Below are positions 23,957 to 33,964 of a stretch of DNA of 64,000 bases, in pieces. A program made the position numbers and the translations under genes. Numbering within the stretch: the stretch's first letter is position 1; every line of letters begins with the position of its first letter. Below the pieces are notes generated by a model. It was not told where the DNA came from. It saw nothing but the letters and a program-made list of their open reading frames with translations, and did not search any database. The stretch is taken from contig CM076658.1 of the NCBI GenBank assembly GCA_038496675.1, forward strand, positions 7,343,573-7,407,572. Reading direction: 5' to 3'. The stretch is from Rachycentron canadum. Taxonomy: Eukaryota; Chordata; Actinopteri; Carangiformes; Rachycentridae.

Positions 23957-26261
23957 GAGGGTGGTGGTGNNNNNNNNNNNNNNNNNNNNNNNNNNNNNNN
24001 NNNNNNNNNNNNNNNNNNNNNNNNNNNNNNNNNNNNNNNNNNNNNNNNNNNNNNNNNNNNNNNNNNNNNNNNNNNNNNNNNNNNNNNNNNNNNNNNNNNN
24101 NNNNNNNNNNNNNNNNNNNNNNNNNNNNNNNNNNNNNNNNNNNNNNNNNNNNNNNNNNNNNNNNNNNNNNNNNNNNNNNNNNNNNNNNNNNNNNNNNNNN
24201 NNNNNNNNNNNNNNNNNNNNNNNNNNNNNNNNNNNNNNNNNNNNNNNNNNNNNNNNNNNNNNNNNNNNNNNNNNNNNNNNNNNNNNNNNNNNNNNNGGGG
24301 GGTGTTTGATGTGGCAGTGTGTAGACACCAAGTGCAGGCCCCAAATGCATCCACAAATATGTTCACAACTGCTTGTTTTATAAGTCTCATGGTCGTTCTG
24401 CATCAGTGGAAAATGATGGAGAGCCAGGTCATGGTTTAACAATAAGCAGCAAGTCTTTTTTTTTTTTTTCTTTTAGTAAAGTAAGTAAGTAAAATGAACC
24501 AGTGAGGCGTTCAAGGCCCATGACAAATTCAGTGCTGACTCTAAAGTCTAATCATGCTGCGTTCACAAAATCAAGAGATAAACAAAAAAGTATGAATCCA
24601 TCACTGGACACTTTCGTTTAGATTAACAGGCCAAACCGAGCCACTGCTGACCTGAACATTTCCTTTGCTTTTTGCTTTTCAGGGGAAAACAGAGATGGAC
24701 AGCTACCTGTCTCCGCACCCACAGGACATAGTAAATTCCAAAATGTTGTGCAGGGATGGCGCTCTGATGCTCGAGCCGCCTTTCACCGAGGACTTCGCCT
24801 CCCCTTACAGCGTTAACATGAGCCTGCTCCTTCCTGACGTCACGTACCTGCACCCAGGTCTCTGCAGGACAATGAGACAGATTAAAACAGAGCCATCACA
24901 CTCCCTGATGCACCCCACCTGTCAGGGCAACGGGGTGCCGCCGTCGCTCCCAGGTGCCTTTAGTGCAGCAGACACAGCGAGTGGTAACTTTTTCATCAAA
25001 CAGGAAGTGCCAGATTTTCAGGATGTTCCCCTTTTTCAGCTTTTGAACTCTGATTTGGAGCAGCTCGTTCACGGGTCGCAGCTGAACTCCATTCCCATGG
25101 TCCCATTAAGTCTTCCAAATGGGAACGTCCACGTAGGCCCAGTGCAGAATTCTGCTAAACACACAGGCAGCCCCCACGGTGAATGTTTTCAGTTTAATCA
25201 ACACTTAGGCCATCAGCAGAGGCCAACCTATTTACCACCTTCTCCACCAAACTCTGAGCCCTCAAGTCCAGACAGGGGGAAGGAGCTCTTTCACAATCTG
25301 TCCCCACCTCCCTCCTATGAAGCCAGCATCGCCTCTAAGTTAACTTTTCAGACCCCCAATCACATCAATCCGGGACAGACTTCAAATTTAGCTCCAATCC
25401 AAAGTCCTGACCAAAATTCCAGCATTGGGTTCATCCAAAGTCCAGGTGTTGGACCGGTCCAGCATTCAAGCCTGACGCCAGTTCCAACAACGCCAGGTGT
25501 TGGCCCTCTGTCCCCGGTGCTGGCCCAGTCAGCTCCAGTCAAGTACAATCGAAGGAATAATCCTGACCTGGAGAGACGGCGGATTCACCACTGTGATGTC
25601 CCAGGTGAGACTTCAGTTCTTTTGCAGCATCAGAATCGCAAAAGTTCCTTTTTAAAGCATGACATGAAAGTTCTCAATGGGTTATCTTCTTTTTTTAATT
25701 GTAGGATGCAAGAAAGTATACACCAAGTCTTCACATTTAAAAGCCCATCTACGCACCCATACAGGTAAAGAGTTTGGAGTTGAATTCTTATTTTGGGGTG
25801 AAAGTGGTGATGTTGCCAGGCAGAGAAATGCACTTGGCATGCAGATGCATTCTGTCTGCTGACAGACCTGGCCCTCATCTCACTGCTGTCAAATCACATA
25901 AACCCTGCAGCTCCTGTAAAAGGGGCAGGGAGAAAGACAGGCTCACAATCGAGCTATATCATTTTTTTCATCATCAAAAGTCTTCATTAGTCTTTTGAGA
26001 GATGACTAAAATATTCACTTCTTTTAATTACAATGTATCTAGACATGTCATGTGTGTCTGTTGTGTTTTCTCTTCACTGCAGGAGAGAAGCCGTACCGCT
26101 GCTCCTGGGAGGGATGTGATTGGCGCTTTGCTCGTTCTGATGAGCTGACTCGCCATTTCAGGAAACACACGGGGGCCAAGCCTTTCCAGTGTGTAGAATG
26201 TAAACGCTGTTTCTCCCGCTCCGACCACCTGGCCCTACACATGAAGAGACACCAGCGCTAG
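23257..26261 (+). CDS. klf5: Krueppel-like factor 5 (four-exon gene)
   Basis: Zinc-finger transcription factor that binds GC-rich/CACCC promoter elements in the nucleus. Joining 23257-23433, 24683-25604, 25705-25764 and 26083-26261 gives an open frame of 445 aa, close to the roughly 457 aa I recall for human KLF5. All introns are GT-AG and phases agree. Features in order: a divergent N-terminus; the conserved block MDSYLSP; SUMO consensus IKTE (Lys127) and IKQE (Lys165), both matching known human KLF5 sumoylation sites; the degron-like PPSPPNSEPSSPDR (244-257); the PY motif PPPSY (267-271), the WW-domain E3 ligase docking site; then three C2H2 fingers at 363-385, 393-415 and 423-443. The linker before the fingers is longer than in mammals, and finger 3 carries an extra Cys429. 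Teleosts can have more than one klf5 copy; which one this is cannot be decided here. Confidence 0.93.
23434..24682 (+). other. klf5: klf5 intron 1, with assembly gap
   Basis: GT-AG intron of about 1.25 kb. It contains (GT)n at 23929-23956 running into a G-rich stretch, then 327 N (23970-24296), then more G. The flanks suggest that a GT/G-rich repeat caused the gap, so the true length may differ. The acceptor is TTTTGCTTTTCAG at 24670-24682. The long open frames that run through the N are artefacts. Confidence 0.75.
24683..25604 (+). CDS. klf5: klf5 coding exon 2: regulatory region and start of zinc finger 1 (residues 60-367)
   Basis: Large central exon, as in other KLF5 genes. It encodes the conserved MDSYLSP block, the PPFTEDFASPYSVNMSLLLPDV stretch (which aligns with human FFTDTEGLPYSINMNVFLPD, in my recollection), both SUMO motifs, the degron-like serine/proline segment and the PY motif. 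It also encodes a proline/glutamine/serine-rich linker at about 280-345 with IQSP occurring twice and PGVGP twice. It ends with YNRRNNPDLERRRIH and the first zinc-ligand cysteine (Cys363). The donor is CCAG|GTGAGA, splitting the glycine codon after P366. Confidence 0.95.
25705..25764 (+). CDS. klf5: klf5 coding exon 3: zinc finger 1
   Basis: A 60-nt exon between acceptor TTTTAATTGTAG and donor ACAG|GTAAAG. It encodes CKKVYTKSSHLKAHLRTHT, completing finger 1 (Cys363, Cys368, His381, His385; spacing C-x4-C-x12-H-x3-H). The preceding intron is only 100 bp. The small exon and its phases match the arrangement shared by KLF family genes. Confidence 0.95.
25765..26082 (+). other. klf5: klf5 intron 3
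   Basis: A 318-bp GT-AG intron with acceptor TTCTCTTCACTGCAG. Nothing else is visible in it. Confidence 0.9.
26083..26261 (+). CDS. klf5: klf5 coding exon 4: zinc fingers 2 and 3
   Basis: Encodes finger 2 (Cys393, Cys398, His411, His415) with helix residues RSDELTR, and finger 3 (Cys423, Cys426, His439, His443) with RSDHLAL, joined by TGEKPY and TGAKPF linkers. It ends HMKRHQR then TAG (26259-26261). The DNA-reading residues are those of the whole KLF/Sp family. Finger 3 reads CVECKRCFSRSDHLAL; the Cys429 in place of the usual Ser is unusual. Confidence 0.97.
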
Positions 26262-28099
26262 AGAGACACGCTCATACAAATCAAGATAACCTTTTTGTCT
26301 TTTTTCAGTAAATATGGACAAGGAACTGGCACTTACATATCAGCAGACAGACAAATTAAAAACTGGTGGATTATTCCACTCAGCTTCCCAATGGAGACAT
26401 TCTTAGCAGTGCTGGCCCACATGTCATTATTCTTTTATTGTAAAAAGATTAAATATTACTGTTGCCTTATTTTATTTCCATGTGTGTGCCCATTATCTTA
26501 AGATGTCAGTCAAAAAATCATTAACCAAATGTAATGATGGAGTTACAGTTAATCTTTTTAAACGTTTATCTCCTTCAGATTATGAACAACCTTTCAGGAA
26601 ATATCAATCTTTCATTTTCAATTTTGTCATTGTACAGATTATATCTGTGTCATATGGGCATTTATTTAATTAGCTTCAATAGCGTCCTGCCATACTGTAA
26701 GTGCTGAGGTAGATCAAGTATTGTTAGGAACTGGGAGATGAAAGGATGTGTTGTTTTGGCTTAGGGGGAGGTGTGAAATATAAAAAGTAACATATCAGTT
26801 AGTTAAAGTTGTACTGAAAATGAGCTGTGGGTTTCATAAAGAGGCCCAGCAGCAAGATGTGAGGAGTAAGTGAATACTGGGACGAACACTGTCTCCAAGC
26901 TGGTGAGCAGTGTGGTGCGTTCAGTGCTTACAGCCTGATTTAAACACTGCCAGAGTTATTGGACACTTTGTCACTGAGGGGAACTTCACTCAGAGCAAAA
27001 CAAAATCTGTATTTAACTGAAATGAAACGGACATAATGGCTCAGAGGTATTAATCACATTAATTTGGACTACATTGTCAGTGTTCTAAATATATGCTCTT
27101 ATAACACACATATGGACATTACAGAAAGAAGGTCTTTGATGCTTTTAGGCAGAGATAAATATTATTGGTGCATTATTTTATGATCAATACACTGATTTTG
27201 TTTAATTACTTAAAAGGTTAAAGAAATTTTGATGGACTTGTTTTTACCCCACATGAATTCCAGCCACTTCAGACGTGGAGTTTTGAGTATGAGAGTTGTT
27301 TTCTTTCTGAAGATTTTTTTCTGATTTTATTTGGTTGCAAATCATATGTTGCAACATTAGATATTTTGTTCAACTCACAACCGGATTACAACATCAAATC
27401 AACCACGATCTGTCTTCCTAAGTGGTTTCAAAGTGGTGTCTCAGTTTTTTTTTTTTTTTTATGATTTAGACTGAGCACCTGCCAATCTGAACATCTGTGA
27501 AAGCTTTTGGTTTCTTTGACCAGCATCCATGTATTCAAACACCTTTTCAAAGTGCCTTTAACTGCTTTTTTTTTTTTTTTTTTTTTTTGGATGAATGAAA
27601 AACAAACCTGCCCCTTTGGGACAATGTTCTTTTATCAGGTACTCTACTCTGCCAAAATGATGCTGTATGTTGGCTGCCACTCCTTATTTTCACAATACAT
27701 CAATTTCCATTTATTCATAAATACTGATTGAGCTAAACAGATTTTCTATAATTTCATAAGATGTATATATTTTGTGTCTGCCATTTGAGGATACAATCTA
27801 TTGATTGTTTTCGGGTGTATATAAATTTTAAACTTTGTTTTAAATTGCAGAGACTGTTTATTTTTATTTCTTGGCAAAGCCTGAAACGGATCAATTTATT
27901 CAATATTGTTACAGTCTGACATTGTCATCACTTTCTATAGCCAAGCAACTAGCAGCTCAGTGGAGTGTGAGCCAGTGAATTATTGCAATACTTAAACTGA
28001 ACTTAAATTAATGTAACCCCTATTTGATTTAAGAAAAAAAAGTGCTATGAAGCCATGCTACTCTCAAACTGCCAATAAAAGTTTTGTGTTGAACATTAT
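26262..28099 (+). other. klf5: klf5 3' untranslated region
   Basis: Sequence after the TAG is AT-rich with several T-tracts (27447-27460, 27567-27588) and ends near a clean poly(A) signal at 28074-28079. The length of about 1.8 kb is similar to what I recall for mammalian KLF5. The segment 27760-27900 looks repeat-free and could be a conserved post-transcriptional control region. Exact ends are unproven. Confidence 0.65.
28074..28079 (+). terminator. klf5: klf5 poly(A) signal AATAAA
   Basis: Canonical AATAAA in GCCAATAAAAGTTTTGTG, followed by the GU-rich TTTTGTGTTG and a T-rich run near 28129. It is the best-formed poly(A) signal downstream of the klf5 stop. A second AATAAA at 29199-29204, followed by TTGGATGTGT, could be a distal alternative. 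Confidence 0.6.
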
Positions 28100-29549
28100 A
28101 ACTGTGAATATTCTTGAATGTCTGACTTTTTTTTCTTTATCAGATTTCGCGTGTTTCCAGATTAAAATTCCACTTTTTTCTTGAAGATATTCAGCTCTTA
28201 GATTCAGCACAGTGGGGATCTCACACCTTTACAGTATTTTATTATTTAGTATTTATCTGTACACAATATCTTACTGTTAAAGAGTGGTAATGGTAAAGAG
28301 CAGCATATATCAGTGATGGCAATGGCAAATCTTACTCTACAAATATTGAATTCTGCATATAAAGAGAATGGATTTATCGATTATAGATATAGATTCATTT
28401 AACTCATTACATGAGATGAAATCAGTCATCCACTGGTTTTCTTATTGTAAATGCTAGTTTTTAAATGATAGACAGCCACTTGTCAAGAAGAATCAAGTGG
28501 GGAAAAGATGTTTATTTGGAATGATTTTGCCAATGTAGTTTTAATTTTAAAAATTTTATTTCCTAAATGTGTATTCATCCCCCACATCCACGAGCAGTGG
28601 CTCATCTTTACAGCTTGTTCTTCCAGGAATAAAAACACATGGCTTGGCGTCGGTATTCTGCAATTATTGAAGAGCACACCCTTACTGCTTGATGTACTTT
28701 TATCGTACTAACAATTCAGTGTAATTAAAACAAGATGACTTCTTTGGTCCTGGAAAATGTCCTTGATGTGAGTCATAGCAAAAGTGCTGACAAAAGGTGC
28801 CAAGAGAAACTGAACAAACCACAGAAGATGTCCGAACTTGTCCTGGTGCAGAGGAAGTTCCCAGTGTGAATTGTTATACTATCGCTCTGATTCACTTTTA
28901 GCTTCTTCTCACTCTACTGTACTTCACTTGTACAGTATAGTTTGCACAAGATAGGCTGTTGTGAGAGATAAATCACTTGTGTGATAGATGTGCACACCAA
29001 AATGCTTAGTGGAGTGGGAATTGAAACCTTGTTATTGTAATCATTGGAATCCTTTACTGGCAGGCAGAAACATTCATCCAGATCCATTTATAATAGAGCA
29101 CTGTACAGTATGTACTGGGCGTTTTCTCTCTAGTGCAACCTGTTCTCAGGAGGTCTATTTACTACATGATATGTTTAAACTCCACTCTGTTGGGAGATAA
29201 TAAAGACAAACAATGAAGGTCACACAGTGGTACATGATGCTTTTCTTGGATGTGTAAATACATGTGAAACCAAACCAAATATTTTAATACCCACTCTTTT
29301 ACTCAAGACTTATAATATCGACCTTAAAGTCGATATTATAAGTTTATGGTCGTATCAGCATTTTTTCTTCTTCGTGTGGTGATCAGACACACTCTTTGCT
29401 GTATGTCAGCTATCATTTGAAATGGCTTCCTTAAAACCAAGATTAGGTTTCTGAATGCCAGTGAATGTGAGTACAGTGCTCAGATGTCTCAGTGACATCA
29501 AAACCACATACCAGCCATCTCAGTCATACATAGCAACTAGTTTCATACC
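28100..29549. other. Intergenic junction between the convergent klf5 and klf12 3' ends
   Basis: About 1.45 kb between the main klf5 poly(A) signal and the candidate klf12 one. It contains the possible distal klf5 signal AATAAA at 29199-29204 and the perfect hairpin at 29308-29343. No open frame with coding character. Confidence 0.6.
29308..29343. repeat. Perfect 15-bp-arm inverted repeat (hairpin) between klf5 and klf12
   Basis: ACTTATAATATCGAC is followed by a 6-base spacer CTTAAA and the exact reverse complement GTCGATATTATAAGT. The stem is AT-rich with a central CG. It lies just past the possible distal klf5 poly(A) signal and just before the candidate klf12 one. It is too short for a typical microRNA precursor. 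It could be a cruciform-forming or termination-related element, or the footprint of a small palindromic mobile element. Confidence 0.9.
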
Positions 29550-29573
29550 GGCGTGTTACATACAAAATGCAAC

Positions 29574-29579
29574 TTTATT
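29574..29579 (-). terminator. klf12: Candidate klf12 poly(A) signal
   Basis: AATAAA on the minus strand (TTTATT on plus), followed by a TTTTGTATGT and, further on, a GGTATGTGGTTTTGATGT stretch that is GU-rich. An alternative AATAAA lies at 30461-30466 (minus). Confidence 0.35.
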
Positions 29580-32500
29580 AACCTTCATGCCTCCATTCAT
29601 ATTAATATACATGTATATGTTTGAACTTATTTTAATTTCACAGCTCCATCCATATGAAAAATACAGAGAAAAGGCAAAAACACTGACTGGATACTTAAAC
29701 AACTCTTGGAGAAAAGAAAAGCGTAACGGAAAAAAAAGGACACCTGTTCTTGAAGTTTTGAAAAATATCAGGATTAAAAATTTTCTTTTACAGATGCGGA
29801 ATTCCATGAGCAGAATCTCCCTTTTGAAGCGATGCTGAGCAATATCACAATTTTTTTTTTTTAAACGGCAAGAATGGAAAGATCTGAATATATTTACACT
29901 ACACTCACTTTACATAAATACAGGAACAACAATTACTGTACGTAATATCAGCAAACTTGAAACATAGGCATTGGTTTCACTACTTAAATTTCTCAAAACC
30001 AGGAAATCAAAAGCAGATGTTACACAGAAAGTAAAATAGATATTGAACTGATACAAAGTGTAAGATCATAAACAAAGGCATCACTCTGGAATCCCAGCCA
30101 CAGGATTTCTTTTTCCTACAAGTAAGATTCCTCATTATCTTTCATGGAATCACTATGTTGACTTAATGCGCTGAAGCTGAAACATCAAGAGGCCTTTGTA
30201 ACTCTGTTTTGTTCCCCTTAGAGGAAGTGACTTATTGCAAGCAAAGTAATAATGCGGTGCGTGCTATGAACAGCCCGTGAAAGTGTAATGGGAGGATGCT
30301 GCATTTGACACAATGGCATAAGGCTCAGTGCGAAAAAGAAAGTGAAACATTAGAGGTCCGACTTGCATAATGTTGTCTGTGCTTTTTCCCAAAAACAAAA
30401 CGAAACAAAATAAAATAACAAAAAAAAAAAAACAAAAAAAACATGATTTCTCATTTGAAATTTATTAATTTGAGCACACGTGCTGAAATTGAAACTCTGC
30501 ACAGAGCAGTAGATATTACAAGTGTGTGGTATGAGGCACTATTCATTATTATTGCATAACTTTGACCCTGGTTACCGTTACAAAATTATGCTTTTAAAAC
30601 GAGGAGAGAGATGCTGGAGGGAAATACAATTCACCCTGTCCTGTGGAGACACCACCTTCAAGTCTAATTAAATTTCTGAAAAACGGTTGTATTAAGGCAT
30701 GCAACGTCATATACTGGTTAGGAGAGTACATGTGTTGTTGATATGTGCTTGATCAATAGAATTTTTTTTTTTTTTGTCCGGGTATAGCAAAATAGCAACA
30801 CAGGGAATTGAGTACCTTATTATGTTGAATGTATATAAATAATTTGTTGATTATAACAAACACTGGTTCAGCCTTAGGAATAAAAATGATTTGATCATGA
30901 ACTTAGTTAACCACATTCCAAAAAAAAAAAAAAAAAAAAGCAAACTGTTATATAACACCACATATGATAATTTACATGATGAATACCATTAGCCCCATTT
31001 CACTGTATATCAAATTAGATAAATTACAGTCTCTGAAAAAGACTTTACATGTATAAATGTATTTCCTGCATCTACTAATCAAAAGCCCTATTTTTCCAAT
31101 GTATATACAGGCTGTAGAACTTTGTAATAAGTTTTATCTTCACTATCACATATATTACAACATTTCAAAAGATCCTTTTTACAGAAGAAAAAGAGTTATA
31201 TGCAATGACGAAGTGCCCCTCAATCATAAAATGATCTTATACATTATATGGATGATAAAATACCATGATGATTATTTGTTTATAAATCGACATCTGAAAT
31301 AAAATAATTTGAAAAATCATACTAATAAACAAACAAGGTGCTGATATGCTTTTGCCAAAAATGTTAATACAACTGGGCATAATGATGCTGTGCACAAACA
31401 AAATACATAAATAATGATAACATACATTACCATTCTCCATTACATTAAAAAAAGGGGGGGGGGGGTCACATACATCGTGTGGAAACGATTTCCTGGACTT
31501 GGCTACTTTACTGAAACTGAAGGGGGTTCAATGCAAGTGCTCGGGTGTGTGTGTATGTGCATGAGAGTATTGTATGAGTGTAAGTGGATGGTTTTCAAGG
31601 TGCTATTATCAAAAAGGTTACCATTTCTGTTTTACTGGCTTCGGTCCAATAAATACATTTAGCAGCACTATCAAATAATATGGGTTGGCCTGATGCTCTC
31701 AGTTTATGTCTGTGGCTGTTTCTCAGCATAAGAGCATTGGGAAAAATGTTTGTTATTATGAATATAAAAATATCTTTTTTAAATCAAGCTTTCTGATTAA
31801 GGTTAAGTGAAGTTCTCGGAGAGATATATCTACCAGCTACTGCATTTAAAATGTATAATGCTATACATAATATATTCATGTATGTGCGTGAGTATGTATT
31901 TTTTATATATGTATACCGTATGCATGCATATGTGATTCCTCCATTTTTTCAGCATTTTATGTAGCCAAATCTCAGGTAAATCAGATAATAATCTTAACAT
32001 ATATCTGGTCTGAGGTGATAAAATTTCAAGTGACTTTTTGTATTTCAGACAAACAAAATAAAATAAAATGATTTATAGTAACTCACTAACTGAGATACAT
32101 CAGATTCGAGTCTTGTGCTAGAGCTACAAACCAAATCGGTAACACAGGGGAGTCATGGTACTGAGCGAGGAGTTGGCCCAGCTTGAAACTTCTCCTCGGA
32201 TATTGACATCAGCAAATAGAACAAAGAGGAGGTTGACGTCCCTTCTCATCACTTTGTTCAGAATGTATTGCTCTTCAGTACTGTACATCAGGTACCACAC
32301 TATCCCTGTAACACTGCAGCTGGTGTCAATGTCAGCTTATGGTCAAGTGCTGCTGTGCAAAACCACCAACACAAATTCCTTACACTGACAAAACCCAGCT
32401 GAGAAAACAGAGCTGAATAATAAAAACAGATAGACCAGGACAGAATGAAAGCATGAGTCTGTAAGGTGCCTCTATTTTTTTTTTTTTTTTCACATACTAA

Positions 32501-33046
32501 TAATCTCCTCTGATTGTTTCAAAGTCCACTGTACATGAGGGGTTGTATTTTTCTGAGTCAAAAATATGCAATAAGCAGGCATTAAAAAAAAAAACAAAAT
32601 CAAAAAATAAACCCAAAATTCAATAAAACGAACGCTGTCATATTGAAAGTATATTTATCCTTTAAGATTGCACTTTACTGATTGCTAATCACAGCACAAA
32701 ATCAACCAAAGATTTCAAGAGGCTCAACATAAAGAATAGCACTGATGTTATTTGGGGTAATCCGGCCCTGTGAGTAACTCATAAATGGTGTGTCTCTTTG
32801 CTGGTGGGATGATATGCACGTCCATTTTTCCGTCGTCTGAAACGAAGCAATGAATATCCGAAATAGTGGAGTTGGTGATGAGGTTGATCCATTCAGGTTG
32901 TGGCTATTTTGAGTCATGGTGTTTTATTGTTTGCTGGCTGTGGGTAAAAAGGTGAAAGTCCAGCCCTCTTTTAGCTTTTAACATGGGATGCCTCTGACAA
33001 AACAGCAAACTCCAGCTGGGCAAAGGAAACCATCCGTGATGAACTG

Positions 33047-33060
33047 GCACCCTCTGCTGG
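33047..33060 (-). promoter_or_regulatory. CTCF-like site, minus orientation, in the klf12 3' UTR
   Basis: The minus strand reads CCAGCAGAGGGTGC, 13 of 14 positions of the CTCF consensus CCASYAGRKGGCRS (T for C at position 12). It is followed by CAGTT. Sequence prediction only. Confidence 0.4.
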
Positions 33061-33570
33061 TCATAAGTCAGACTCACAGGGAGGCACGACGACTCAATAC
33101 TGCCTGTAACTCCAACTAAGGCCCAGATCGTTTCCTGTGATCCAGTCCAGGCCTAACTTCTTCCTGCTCACGCAGAAAAATCCATTCCATACAACGGGAT
33201 CTTTCACATTATGAATGCTAGAAAAGCAGCCATTTGAACAATAATGAAAAGAAAGATACCAAAAATCAGACAGTTGCGATTGCATTATATATATATATTT
33301 TTTTTTGTCCAAATGAAGAGTGCGAGTCCATTTTAAAAATCAAAGTGAAACATTTATGAACAGTGCTGTAAAAGACAGTTCCCTATTATACTCCAAACAA
33401 TGACAATAAAAGATCCTGCCGTCTTTTCCTTCCAACCCAAAGAGGATCCAGAAGAGACCCTGTTTTGTGCTCCACAAGCTCTGTGCACCTCTGTATCTCC
33501 TCTCCTTATGACGGATGAGAGTGTGTGTGCATGCGTGTGTGTGTGTGCGCATCCATGTATGTTTATGTCT

Positions 33571-33572
<2 letters not shown>

Positions 33573-33619
<47 letters not shown>

Positions 33620-33646
33620 CGTGCGTGTGTGCGTGTGTGTGTGTGT
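33573..33646. repeat. (GT)n microsatellite in the klf12 3' UTR, 137 nt after the stop
   Basis: A nearly pure GT array with GC interruptions at 33616-33632. Further GT/ATGT words lie on both sides (33520-33760). In the klf12 mRNA this is a long CA repeat directly after the stop codon, the kind of tract bound by hnRNP L. Confidence 0.9.
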
Positions 33647-33782
33647 CCCGGCCAGCTGAAAAACATTCATAGGGAGATCCCGCTCCCCCGGCTGCCTGTA
33701 TGTGTATGCATGTGTGTGTCAGTATGTGTTTGTTCCATTTCATCTCTCTCTCTTGCTTCCTCTTTATCTCTCTCCGTGTGAA

Positions 33783-33964
33783 TCACACCAGCATATGTCT
33801 CCGTCGATGCAGAGCCAAGTGGTCAGATCTGGAGAAGCTGCGGTCACAGTCTGCACACTTGAAGGGCTTGACCCCTGTGTGTTTTCTGTAATGCCTCGTC
33901 AGCTCGTCAGAGCGGGCAAACTTCCACGTGCAGCCGTCCCAGGTGCATTTGTATGGCTTTTCCC
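33783..33964 (-). CDS. klf12: klf12 last coding exon: zinc fingers 2 and 3
   Basis: Begins after the pyrimidine-rich acceptor TTTCCTCTCCAG and encodes GEKPYKCTWDGCTWKFARSDELTRH, then finger 3 KCADCDRSFSRSDHLALHRRRHMLV and TGA. Zinc ligands are Cys325, Cys330, His343, His347 and Cys355, Cys358, His371, His375. The ending RRRHMLV separates KLF12 from KLF3 and KLF8. Human KLF12 has Glu where CTWDGC has Asp, a conservative change. Confidence 0.97.

Larger units (their letters stand above)
29550..33782 (-). other. klf12: klf12 3' untranslated region (probable extent)
   Basis: About 4.2 kb downstream of the klf12 stop codon, AT-rich, with A/T-tracts (30420-30440, 30761-30773, 30920-30938, 32478-32490) and a poly-G run at 31454-31466. 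Mammalian KLF12 also has a very long 3' UTR, which supports this extent, but the true end is not shown. Shorter forms could use AATAAA at 30461-30466 (minus). The 127-codon plus-strand open frame at 29455-29838 lies antisense to this region and has no coding signs. Confidence 0.5.

Noticed and set aside
23734..24442. Several open frames of 125-218 codons on both strands
   Set aside because: They cross the 327-N gap and a GT repeat; most of their residues are unknown.
29455..29838. 127-codon plus-strand open frame between klf5 and klf12
   Set aside because: Low-complexity, no domain; overlaps the likely klf12 3' UTR.
33340..33781. Open frames rich in His-Thr or Cys-Val on both strands
   Set aside because: Translations of the GT/CA repeat in the klf12 3' UTR. 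The same explanation covers similar frames at 36985-37425, 39815-40136, 47401-47640 and 60672-61625.
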